From positions 17,029,213 through 17,093,212 of the forward strand of contig NC_092574.1 of NCBI RefSeq assembly GCF_037975245.1: DNA of 64,000 nucleotides, written 5' to 3'. Under the pieces are notes generated by a model that was not told the origin of the DNA, ran no database searches, and worked only from the letters and a program-made list of their open reading frames with translations. The DNA is from Apostichopus japonicus. Its lineage: Eukaryota; Echinodermata; Holothuroidea; Aspidochirotida; Stichopodidae. This document shows, piece after piece, positions 37,521 to 59,500 of the stretch. A program made the translations under genes and the position numbers. How positions within the stretch are numbered: position 1 is the first letter of the stretch; each line of letters starts with the position of its first letter.

Positions 37521-39567
37521 CTGCATGAAATGAACAAAATGTGTCTTAAATTTATTTTAACAGAGTATCTAATGGATTGCATTGATTACTGATGAGCTGA
37601 TACCCAATATACAAGCAGTTGCGGAGCTAGGGGTATTGATCAGGGGGGTCGAGAATGGTCTGTAGAGGCGCTTTCAACACTATCTAAGCGGAGCGCCACC
37701 ACAGGTTGGCGCGGAGCGAACAGAACCTTTTTGAGTATGGATACTCCCTAGATCACCGGAAATTACCCTTTCCAGGCCTTGCTAATTAGCAGATAAACAA
37801 AGAATAGATAGGTATCATCGCCATCAAAATGTGACAAATGTCAATAGGTAGATGAGAGCGCTAAAAAGTCAATAATCGCGAATAAGTAAAAAGTGGTAAG
37901 AAGCTGAAAAGGGCGCCAGCAGTCCATTTGAGTCTGTCAGGGGGGCATTCGCCCCCCCCCCCCACGACTGTATGGACGCTCCGCCACTGTATACAAGTAG
38001 TAGCATCAATATCAAATGCGTCTTCTCCTGACTTTCAACTTGTCTAACTACATGACCGTAAACAGGAAGGAAACCACTCTCTTATCATATCTTTCCTACA
38101 TTTCTTTTAATTCAATAGTGGTTGTGCCCATATAAACGTAACATGTTATTACTTCAACATTTAAATGCATTACTAAAGCTACCCATGTATGCAAATTTGC
38201 AAACTTGAACATTTTATCACAACTGCATTTGATAGTTTAGATCTAAAATTTTGAAGGACCTATACCAAATCAAAACTGATTAGACATAGGTCTAAACACA
38301 GTTCTGTTCTATGCACAAGGCCTAGTCTGCCAGCATAGCTATAGCCAAAGTGAAGGGTTTAAGAAGCAAAAGTAAACTTAACCTTGTTACACAGCAAGCA
38401 TCAAACCCAATTGCCAAAAGGCACTGTCACACTGGTACCAAACTATATGAACATGAATTTTCAAGTACAATTAACATAATAGCCCTGCAGTAGTGCTGTG
38501 CATCACCTCTACTGTGTTACACCCCATTTCACAGTTTGTGCGATCTGCTCAACGTTGTTGTAACCTCATTACCCCATCTACGCTGCATCTACATCATCTC
38601 TCACACATAGCTATTTGGCTAACTTCACCATGGAGATCTCTAGCACCACATTTTCCTCTCTAAAATGATAACCATAGAAGTTAAATTCAAAAAAATGTTT
38701 AATTTGGCTCAAACACGATTGTAGCACTAAACCAGGCAGTATGCCAAGCAAGGTGAACACGGAAACATTCGTGTGAAGAATTAGATCTGCAAGTGGTCAC
38801 TTTCAGACACTTTTCCATCTGATTAGCCAATAAAGTTGTCTGTTTTGGCCCCATGATATATAGCATGCTAAGAGAAAGTAATGGAGTGTATCACTGTGCA
38901 CAGAGAGTGTAAGTAGGCCTAGACTTATTACTAGTAATAATCCTGTAGGCCAAAATTAAGCTAGGCCTAACCCAGGCCTATATATGCATTGGACCGTCAG
39001 TAGCGTTACTGTTCCTTTGTTTAGGCGTTAAAAACTCGAACCATTTAGGCTAGTGCGTGTTCATTAATACGCGGTTCCAAATATGAAGTAGTATTTGTAC
39101 TAGTCATTATAAGCTTTATGCTATAACTTAAGCAGGCCTATGGATATACCCTAACATGTCCTTTCTTCGTTCTCGGCATGACGAATTGACGAATTTTTAA
39201 CAGAAGTGTGAACTGGAATCAAGCGGTACAGTACCTCCTTTAGGTTTGTATCATAGGCATTTCCGATCCCGTCGTCATACTCCTAGACTCCTTGTCCAGT
39301 CGCGCAGTTCTTTGTCTTACAATGGAACGTGTAACAGCTTTGCAGTAACTACTGTGCCACCTGTAACACATGTTACCGTGTTGCGAACACAGCACAGTAG
39401 TTACTGATGCACGGTGGCCGAACATGAACAGTAGTTACTGTACTAGCTATGAGTATCGGGTGTTTATGTGCATTTGTGTTCACTGAGTTTCAATTTTTTT
39501 TCTTTTTTTTTCTTTGGAAGGCAAGGTAGTATTTTCGATACTAAATACCCAATTCTTAATTTTGTAG
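37521..39567. other. Spacer between divergent zinc-finger and SLC6-A genes
   Basis: This contains the hAT-like MITE at 37616-37989 and a cluster of GGCCTA-type words near 38920-39140. Near 39310-39440 there are three related copies of CAGTAGTTACTG, two direct and one inverted. No SLC6 exon for TM1 to TM8 is found here on the + strand, which matters for gene A. It may contain divergent promoters. Confidence 0.5.
37616..37989. mobile_element. hAT-like MITE with 8-bp target duplication
   Basis: The element starts CAGTTGCGGAGC and ends GCTCCGCCACTG (one mismatch in 12 between the inverted ends). It is flanked by exact 8-bp copies of TATACAAG at 37608-37615 and 37990-37997. Eight-bp duplications and CAG-type ends are characteristic of hAT elements. 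It carries an internal module GCGCCACCA, GGTTGGCGCGGAGCG that recurs near 43740, 44880 and 50725. No transposase is present. Confidence 0.9.
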
Positions 39568-49331
<9,764 letters not shown>

Positions 49332-49922
49332 GACGGGTTTGAACATTGCATGAACATTGCACGAACGGACTCATATCCTACGATCCTGTAGTCTCATATT
49401 TTATTTTGTTGATCGTCAAGGTAATGTAGTTCAACACTAAAAGCAATTGGAACGGATGGCTGGTGTTCCTTGAAGTCTTAAAAAAACAAGTGAAGAGAAG
49501 AGAAGAGTAGTACGTAACAATTGAGGCGAAAGAAATGCAGGGCATTTGGGTTTTTTTTTTTTTTGACAACATATGCATCTTGGGAAAAAAAAGGAAGGAA
49601 AATAATAAAATACTATTTCTTAATTCTTGCATAATAGGTAAGGCATCCATTAGTCTTGGAGACTATTAATTTGTGAAATCAAAACGTTAAAGTCGTAAAA
49701 AATGTTCATGTTTTTTTATCCATATCTACAAAGTATACATGGCTGATATAATTAGTATTAGAACCATTGGTTGGGTTTAAATTATTGTTCTACCCTAATT
49801 ATTGCACCATTGGTATTTCTAAAACTGTATGCATAGATTTCAGAGACTCATAGAACTTATATTATTGGAGGAATCTGAGATCCTGGATCCAGTTTTGGGA
49901 CTCTAAAATATGCAGTAATTAG

Positions 49923-51640
49923 CGACTTGTATGAGTCATTTAAGTTTGGCAATTAGGGACTAATATCATTCATTGGATGCCTACAATCAAGGACTTGTGA
50001 TTCATTTGATGTAGGTAATCAGGGACTTGTGATATATTTGATGTAGGTAAATCAGGGACTTGTGATTCATTTGATGTAGGTAATCAGGGACTTGTGATAT
50101 ATTTGATGTAGTTAAATCAGGGACTTGTGATACATTTGATGTAGGTAATCAGGGACTTGTGATACATTTCAAGTAGGTAAACAGGGACTTGTGATACATT
50201 TGATGTAGGTAATCAGGGACTTGTCATACATTTCAAGTAGGTAAACAGGGACTTGTGATACATTTGATGTACGTAATCAGGGACTTGTGATCAAGGGCGG
50301 CGGAAGCACTTTTAATCTGGGGGGGCACCGACATCAAAGGGCACTTTGCAGAAATTCGATTGGACTGATGCAGTCTTATATTTAGTACCCTTGATAACTC
50401 TTATTGTATTAACTTATTTGCGTATACAGATCACTCCATCAACGTCCCGCCCCCCCCCCCCCCCCCAGGAAAATATGCATACTAGCACTGCAGTATCCAA
50501 TGCGCAAATTGGGAAACAAGGAACAAGTTTTCTTTTGAGACAAAATGAGGTGAAATCATGCTAGTTGCTAATGTAGGAATATTCCGAATTAGAGTTTATT
50601 TCTTTTTAATATATTAACCATTTTTTCCATTCGAAATAGCTTTGAGTTTGACCCACAGAAATTCATTTAAAGTCATGGGCGTAGCCAGGATTTGAAAAGT
50701 TGTATGCACGACTATCTGAGCGTAGCGCCACCATCGGTTGGCGCGGAGCGTACAAGAAAATTTTTGGTTTTACAAACCCCTCAGATGGCCGGAAACGGCC
50801 CTTCCCGAGTGTTCATTCTGGTTCCCTGGCCTCTTGCTAACTTGAGACACCTAATTTTTTATGTAGAAAAAGGGCACATTTTTAACCTGAGGAAAAGTGG
50901 GGGGGGCACGTGCCCCCTGTGCCCCCCCGGTTCCGCCGCCCTTGCTTGTGATACATTTGATGTAGGTAATCAGGGACTTGTCATACATTTAATGTAGTTA
51001 ATCAGGGACTTGTGATAAATTTCAAGTAGGTAAACAGGGACTTGTGATACATTTGATGTAGGTAATCAGGGGCTTGTGATACATTTGATGTAGGTAATCA
51101 GGGACTTGTGATACATTTAATGTAGTTAATCAGGGACTTGTGATACATTTGATGTAGGTAATCAGGGACTTGTGATACATTTAATGTAGTTAATCAGGGA
51201 CTTGTGATACATTTAATGTAGTTAATCAGGGACTTGTGATACATTTGATGTAGGTAATCAGGGACTTGTGATACATTTGATGTAGGTAATCAGGGACTTG
51301 TCATACATTTAATGTAGTTAATCAGGGACTTGTGATACATTTGATGTAGGTAATCAGGGACTTGTGATACATTTGATGTAGGAAATCAGGGACTTGTGAT
51401 ACATTTGGTGTAGGTAATCAGGGACTTGTGATACATTTAATGTAGTTAATCAGGGACTTGTGATACATTTGATGAAGGTAATCAGGGACTTGTGATACAT
51501 TTAATGTAGTTAATCAGGGACTTGTGATACATTTGATGTAGGTAATCAGGGACTTGTGATACATTTGATGTAGGTAATCAGGGACTTGTCATACATTTAA
51601 TGTAGGTAATCAGGGATTTGTGATACCTTGATACCTTGAG
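49923..51640. repeat. 32-bp minisatellite array, interrupted by a MITE
   Basis: The unit is about 32 bp (CAGGGACTTGTGATACATTT plus a 12-base variable part). There are about 10 copies before 50292 and about 21 after 50944. The variable part has at least three types (GATGTAGGTAAT, AATGTAGTTAAT, CAAGTAGGTAAA), interspersed along the array. The first copies (49923-49983) and the last are degenerate. Confidence 0.92.
50292..50944. mobile_element. hAT-like MITE inserted in the minisatellite
   Basis: The ends CAAGGGCGGCGGAA and TTCCGCCGCCCTTG are perfect 14-bp inverted repeats. The target duplication CTTGTGAT is exact at 50284-50291 and 50945-50952, and the flanking minisatellite joins cleanly when the 653 bp and one duplicate are removed. 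A second module starting GGGCGTAGCCAGG (~50676), with GCGCCACCATCGGTTGGCGC, suggests an internal nested insertion. It also holds a run of 17 C at 50450-50466. Confidence 0.95.
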
Positions 51641-52355
51641 GTAATCAGCTTTTTCAATACCTTTTCAAATATAAGCCACTGAAAATTTGTCTACCTTGTG
51701 AATTTTTTGCACTGGGGATATAAACTATCCTCACCTGGTGCTCAATAGTTTTGTTGCATCTACAGACACCGCATTGCATACTTTGCATGTTTCATACTTT
51801 ACATGTTTCATACTTTGCATGTTTCATACTTTACATTAATTCCATTGGATGAACATTGATACTCATTTAAATGTCAATAGAAATGATGAGTATCCTATTC
51901 GTAGTTTTTTAATGTAAGCTTACCTTTCTTTGTATAAAACAGATTGTGTAGATCTCAAATGTAATAGAAGGGAAGGGGGGGGGGGCTGGGAAGCAGAGGG
52001 GGATGAGCTGTCTTAAAAAATTGGACAAATTCAAAGATTTCTAAAATCAAAGTCTATTTGTGATCTGATTCAGATGCAATTTGCTAAAATTAAAACCTTT
52101 ACTTTTTAACAAATCATGGATTGTAACAGTCATGATTTTTTACATAAGAATTTAAAAAAGGAGAAGAAGAAATATTACAAAATGCTCTTATTATTTTAAT
52201 TATTATTTTTAACAGCAAAATAAAACAAAACTGTTAGCAAACAGCTTTTCCACTAAAGAGCCTGCTGTGTAAGAGAATGTGTAAAAGTAAGTTGGCCTGA
52301 CGTTTTCGATCCAAGCAGGATCTTCTTCGGAGGCTGAATGACAAGTTACAGTAAC

Positions 52356-52668
52356 TAGTGGCGTAGGAAGGTACTTTTGAGTGGGGGCTGAAGACTGATG
52401 GCCGGCCTGAATTTTTTTTTTGCATTTCCAGGTGGCCTCAGATGCAATTTGGTGCAATATAGCACACTTCAACCCACCCACTCCATTTTGAATATAATTT
52501 TGCATTTTCACCTAGCCTTAGATGCAATTTGGTGCTCCAAATGAGATTTTCTTCTCATTTGAAAAAAGGGTTTTCTGACTTGCGAAGCGAGGGGCGGAAT
52601 GATACTTCCGCCCCTCCATTTTTTCCCTGGGGGCTGGCGCCCCCAGCCCCCCGGTTCCTACGCCCTTG
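52356..52668. mobile_element. hAT-like MITE with 8-bp target duplication
   Basis: The ends are TAGTGGCGTAGGAA and TTCCTACGCCCTTG (inverted repeats, 3 mismatches in 14), 313 bp in all. It is flanked by exact ACAGTAAC at 52348-52355 and 52669-52676. The interior contains a repeated GCAATTTGGTG word. It differs in sequence from the other hAT-like elements but shares the GGCG-rich ends. Confidence 0.9.
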
Positions 52669-53547
52669 ACAGTAACAGAAGGGACAAATATACACACAGA
52701 ATACAGACATGCTAAATGAGCAGGGTGAAAACCATTCTTGTAAAATCATTTCTTGCAGCAGCATTTACTTTTTCTAAGAGTATATTGTAATCTGAATTAA
52801 ATATAGCTGATGTGTATTTAAGACACTTCATTCTTCTGTCTTTGCTTTCTTGCAATATAAAATGGTAAGCAGTTTGCTGACAGTTTCATTTTATTTTGAT
52901 CTGTAATTTAATTCGAGATATCTGAAATTAATTGAAGATATCCCTAATTATTGAATAAATGTTAACATGGAGTTCCATATGGGCGTTCTCTGGGCAGTAC
53001 AGCAAATAGATACGGGAAATAGCTTTGTGAAAAAGAAAGGTAGCCTACACTAGGCTGCATGTATATACTAGGGTCTTAACAAGACTAGTAGCGTAGGCCT
53101 GTGTTATTTTAAGTGCTGCCGCAAATAGTGCAAACATTGGTGAAGACACAAATTATCTGGCTTTTTACCGTACATAGAGTTCTCTATAACTTTATAAAGG
53201 AACTCTAACCGTACACAGAGCCGAAACGCCGGAAGCGCCCTCTCTTTTTTCGTGGCTTCACGGGTTAAACACACGGCGATACACTTTGTCAGCCTTCTCC
53301 CGTACTTCAATTTATATGTGGAACACTTGGGGCGGGTTGATATCTATAGACGCCTATGCAGTATGAGTACGGTATATCTAAACTTGTAAACACAGTGCAC
53401 GCTAACTAGTATAACCTGAGTATACTCGAGAGACATTTCAACAGCGTAAGTGAAACTATCGCGGATTCTCCAGGGACCTGGTCTAAACGTTTGCTTGCTG
53501 CCAACGCTTTCTCCTGAAGTTTCAAGTTTGATACATATGGTGACAAC

Positions 53548-56500
53548 ATGGAGACGTCTCCTTCACCTCTAGTAACAGAAAATGATGATTCTGCAGATGG
53601 TAACTCAATGAGACCTGGATTCATGACATTCAGCTCAAAGAAAGCTTAACGTTAGACCATCTAGGCCTACACAACTCGTGCATTTTACTACTACTTCTGT
53701 GCATTGGCCTACACCTTATTTCTATAGCCTTAAGCCTTAAGGCCTTAGCAAGGCTTGGAACTCAAAGTAAGGTCTTCATAAAATCAGGGCATTGGCTAGT
53801 CTGAAAAAGGCCTAACATAGGGACCACAGTAGAGAAAAAGGGTTTACAATTGAATGAACCTCAGCAAGCAGAATGTACTTACAAAAGAATGGAGATTATC
53901 ACAACTAGTAGTAAATGGCATAATTACATGTTTCAATGGTTGGACTGAACTTCAATTGCTATTTTTATTTTATTATGTTAAATAATCATTTTACATTAAA
54001 CGTAGATGGCACTTCTGATAGTTTGCTACAGTACCAATTTTAAAAGCATTGAAGACTCGCCCAAAACTGCGTTCCGCGCTCTGAAAAAGGTAACTTTCCA
54101 TTGCTTGCAAATGACATTTCTTCTTGTCGCTACAAGATGCAGACAGTAATGAAACATGATACATATCATCTTTTATCTAGACCTGAGATGTCCAGGCTGC
54201 TATGTTGCTATGCTGTGTTGTGGGTATTGACCGTAGCTGTATGTATTGACTGTACACTAGTGTCTAATTCCGACGTTAGCAAGCTGTGTGTGTATTTTTT
54301 GGGATCGATGGTGGTGTCTAACACTAGATCAGATAACCGGCATGAGACGTTTCTTGATGCGCGAGTCTTCACACCCTTTAATAAAGTTCAAATTGCGCAA
54401 ACTGTAGAATGTAATTGATATTTGATTATTGATACTTAAAATAGTCAAGTACTATGAAGTATCAATTTAAAGTTTAAACATTGTAATTCCCACAAAACTG
54501 AGGGTCTTATTTTTAGTTTACATGGCAAAATCACAGAAGAATTGTGTAACTTTCTTGGGTTGTGGGTCCAGCACAGTTAGCAGAAGTGACAGTTCGTTTA
54601 GACATATTTTAATGTGGCATTCATAGAGCTAGAGACCCTCGGATTGATAAATTGATAAATTGATTTTTACTAGGAGTCATCTGGCAGGAAAAACATGCTT
54701 ATCCTCTCCTGATTTTGTGATTATCTTCCAGATAGCAAAATTTGATTTCAAAGTATTTTTTACATATATTGCAGTTAGAAATGGGACGACTGTATGCTTG
54801 TACCTGCATAGGAAACTTGGAGAAAAATCCTCTTGGTTTGGGCAAATAGCTGTGTTCAAATGCTTAAATGCCAAATTCTGCAGCACTGACATTAATTCGA
54901 TTGTTACTCTTAAGTAGCCTATAGTCATGCACAGTTGACATGTAAAAGTTAAAACAGCCTCTATGTTACATTTTACATTGCTATAGTATCTTGTGTCAGT
55001 TGGATTATGCCTTGTTCTCTCTTTTTGTCTCTAATATGGTAAATTTTTGGGATTGAAAATCTACCTATCTTTTTGTGAAAGAAAGGTTAGCAGGTCTGAA
55101 GAACTAGAAACAAAATGTTGTTTGACTAATAAGTTGCGAATGCTGAATAGAAACGTCTTGCCTTCAGCATAATCCAAACACTTTTTGATAGAAAGTTGCC
55201 CAAAATGGTCAGTCAAGTTCATACTTCCAACAATCTTTGTTAATCAGTCCTTACAGCATTTTTCAAACACCAACTGAACCTGTTTGTTTTCTTATGTGAC
55301 ATACCTGCCTCTCATGGTGTTTTTTGAGGGTCAATAGTCTTCATGGAGGTCACTTTTCAATCTCTTTGTGATTTCTAGCATGTTAAAAGTGGATAAAATT
55401 TCTAAAAAAATGACCTTTCAGCTTTTAGCACTGATTGTTGCTTTGCTTGATATATAATATTTGATTTTATATAGCGCCTTATACCAGCAATAGGTCTTAA
55501 AGCCCTTTACATATATATACATTACCCCTGGTCAAAGATAACCTGTCCCAGAGACAGACTCCTCCGGGCGGCTGCACTTATCTACTGCGACCTATGACAA
55601 GTTACCTCACAGGTAGCCATTTAAGCCCTGGGTGAAGAGAGGCAATTGAGATTTAAAGCATCTTGCACAAGGTCATTTAACGTAATGAACTAGGCAGGAA
55701 TCGAACCAGCAATCCTTGGATCATGAGTCTGACACCTTAGCCAATTGTTCACCACGCTTCTCGATAGGTAAAACATGGATTTCTGTGTTCATGTCATCTA
55801 GTCGTATCTTCTTTTCCCTTTAGATGTCTTTACTTCATCCACTGCACAGCCAAGCAACAAAGATGGCACAGAAACCATCCAAATGGGTAAGAATGTTTGA
55901 ATTTTATAATTTAAAATATAATGAACTTCACCTGGTAGTCATTTCCATAGTTTAAAGTTCCATTAAACACTGCGGAAAATGCAATGTGGACGAGATTGTC
56001 AGCACTGAAAATTTGCAAAGGCAGACAGAAATCTTTAATATTTGTATCATTTATTGTTTGAAAATGACTTCAAAACTCAGGGAGACAGGGACCCACATTT
56101 TGAGATTGGAAGGGAGAAGAGGGGGGGGGGGGAGTGTTGCAAGAGTGACAGACTAATGCTCTGCAGTGAAGAATGTGACCTATGGTGGCACAATTAGCTT
56201 GGCTTGAACTTCAAAAATATGGTTCAAGAGATCCCTTTTTAAATAGCTATGAACAAAACTGTTCCAACCACTAGTCATGCACTCATGACGTCATCATAAT
56301 CTAGCCGATGGAAAGATGTGACCATGTGTGCCCATTAATTTTGGGCCGGAAAGCCCCCTCTGCTGGGCAATGGTATTATGATGTAACTGAGATATCTGTG
56401 TCCACTTACTAGACTAGAGTGAGAGAGGATGTCCTGCATAAGGAGGAAAAATTGCAAAAGTCACTCTTTTGGTTGGTTTCATCACGACATAAATTTCTTT

Positions 56501-59500
56501 CCACTTTCCAAAAATAGATATATGTAATCATTTGAAACTTTAGTGAGAAAGTTTGACTGCAGATTACAAACAATGGTCAAGACATTTTGATATTGTAATT
56601 CCATACGGTATATTTGCAGAACGGCTATTTAGTTGATATAAAAATAGTCGATCGCTTTGACTTTTGACCTCTGGTTCCTGTAGGTACCGCTAGCCATGAG
56701 GATGGCGAGGAAGAAGTCATATCAGGAGGTAGTTTGTACCTGCCTTCCCATCCAGAGCCGGTTCTTCCCGAAGAAGAACCCAAGATCCCACCGGTACCCA
56801 TCAGCATAAGTGATGAAAACTACCAACGTGGTAATTGGGGAACGAAGTCGGAATATCTGGCAGTGATGACATGCCAGGTGGTAACAATCAGCACCTACAG
56901 CTTCTCCTACTACTGCTACAAAAATGGTGGCTGTGAGTGCCATTTTCTCATTCGGCAGTAAAATTAACTGAAGATGACTGTTTTCAATAGTTTACTCAAA
57001 TTAATGATGTGTTTTTAAGATGTTTAGGTTTTTATCAAGTTCATTTAGAGATCCCAGAAGGAGAAGCCACTTGGCCTTTGGTATCAATATGTTTAATGAA
57101 TACAGCTAGTTTTTAATCCAAGAGGGAACACACCTTGGAAGTTACGGTAACGGGTAATTTGAATCATGGGTTGTCTAACTTCTTCTAGGAATGTATCCTT
57201 GTTTTGTCTATATCATCTGTTGTCTGTTATGATCTGAAAGTTGAACAGTTTTCAGGACACTATTTAAATAAATAAGACCTCCTGGTATGTATCGTGTACA
57301 TTCCATGTTCTCTGACAGCCTGCTAGTATTGTTAAGTGTGTGTGTGTGCGTGTATGTATGTGCACAGGTTCTGTATAGTTAAATCCTGAAGTGGTAATTA
57401 CTATGTCATATTCAGAGAACATTCAGCAAATTTTTTATTTGTGTGGAAAAACCAACAAAAATCAGTTTGTTTTCTTAAATGAGTAAGGACTTAGAAAATC
57501 AATGGTTAGAGTAATTTTGGGCCTAAATTACTCTATTATTGTACTCTATTATTGTAATGCCTATTGTAATATATTCTTTTTTACTTACAGTAATATTTGT
57601 GATACCATACATCTTGGCTCTGTTCTTCTTTGGACTACCCCTTATTCTGTTGGCTATATCAATTGGACAATTCACAAGCTCTGGATTCTTCACTCTTTGG
57701 AGGTTCACCCCCATTATGAAAGGTTGGTATGAAGTTATAGATAATGTAATGGGGCCAAAGCCAAAATTGGTCATCCTCAAATCCCAAAAGTAAAGTTATT
57801 TCTGTGGGAGAAATTTATTTTGGGCTCATGGCAGTACTAATTTTCACTTCAGAATAAAAAAAAAAAAATCTGAAAAATTTCGTTATCAGTGACATAGAGG
57901 TCGTTGAAATCTAAAAAGATGCGCACTAGGTGCGAGGGACGGAATTTAGTCTTATTGACCTAGCTGAAAATAAGGATGGGTGAGGTAAATTTGGTTTTCT
58001 GTAATTTGATGTTCATCTCTAGTGCAAATTATTCATTGGAAAAGTTTTGAATTTTTTTTTAATAAAAATGAAGAAAAATAGGAAAAAACGGTTCAAAATT
58101 CCGTCCCTCGCATTTTTTGACACAATTGTTTTTTTTTGAGAGAGAGGAAATAGTACAGTATGCATAAAAATCTGCAAAGTATCAACTATCAGTGACTTGA
58201 ACATCTGTAGTGATGAAAGAAACTGAACAAAAATATGAATGGTGCATTATGGGTAATCAACATTTTCGCGAGGGACGGAATTCAGTGCGAGGGACGGAAT
58301 TCTGTTACAATTTAGTGCTACACGTCTGTAGTCCTATAATCTGTTGCTAATAGAAATAGTTGGCGGAACATATGTGTAAATTTCAACGACACAACTATAG
58401 CAGAATTCGACAGTATGCTGAACTTGCAAAGTTGAAGAAGGCACTTCCAGGAACAAACAGTGCTATCTATCATCCAAGTGGACTTCAGCGAGAACTACAG
58501 TATGCTAACAACTAAAAGAATGAAATACAGCATACTTTGGCCACAAGAATTTCACATTGTACACTGTTTGTGCATGGTATGCTGAAGGTGAGGAAGGTGA
58601 AGTGCAAAACCTTCTGTGTCATCAGTGATTACATGTCACATGACAAGTTCTAAGCTTTGCACTTCAATAAAGCTATCATTGAAAAGGTCCAACAATTTGT
58701 CCAGATCTGGATGAGAGGTTCAATTTTGGTCCGATGGCTGTGCTAGTTTAAATCAAAATATTGCTTTTACTTCCTTGCCACCCAGTACCCATGTGACATT
58801 CCAATAACATGGAGTTATATTGAATCTCACCATGGGAATGGCCCAGTAGATGGGGTGGGGGGAAAGATAAAATCAAGTGTGTACTGTGATGTCAAAGCAG
58901 GTAAAACTTCTCATCACTAGTGCCAAGCAGTTTGCAGCATATGCCAACATAGAGTGAATGCAACAGATACATTCTATGTAGCTGCATATGGCATAACCGT
59001 GCCTAGGCTTCTATGCCAGACAAGGTACCTGAAGTACCAGGTACTGTACACACAAGGTCCATTTTATTGACCGTACATGCAGTAATGGTAAGAGCAAACT
59101 GACTTTCTTCCTACAGAGTCAGTTTTGTGAACCAGTTGAAGAGATGCTCAGGGAGCAGTTGTATGACTTAAATGATGGAGTTGAAAGTCAGGTAGTCGTG
59201 AGCCATGATCAGGAACCAGATCCTAATCTGAATAAAGTGGAAAACAGTGGTCAGGTTGAGTAGAATGGGGACCAAGATCAAATTGGTAGTCAGCTGGTTA
59301 AGAATGATCAGTTTCCATGGAAAGTGGTGGGTGGGTGATAGTTGAGTATAATGGTCAGTTGTATCCAGGAGAGGTGGAAAACATAATTGTCAGTAATTCA
59401 CAGGTTAATGCCATGGCAAAAACAGGGAAGTATTGGAAGTGGCCAGAGGCAAAAGACCTACTGTGGTATTCAAGGGATATGGTGAAAGGAAATATAGCCC

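Larger units (their letters stand above)
49332..53547. other. Spacer between SLC6 genes A and B
   Basis: This is filled largely by the 32-bp minisatellite and two hAT-like MITEs. The last 350 bp before 53548 is GC-richer and likely holds gene B's promoter. No coding exon is supported on either strand. Confidence 0.55.

Noticed and set aside
39240-39425. Possible first exon of the minus-strand zinc-finger gene
   Set aside because: A phase-compatible stretch ends at 39235 before a weak GTACTG donor, but that frame has an upstream stop and no ATG. Kept only as a note in the gene entry.
52209-52511. 100-codon minus-strand frame
   Set aside because: It overlaps the edge and interior of the hAT-like MITE at 52356-52668 and has no domain.
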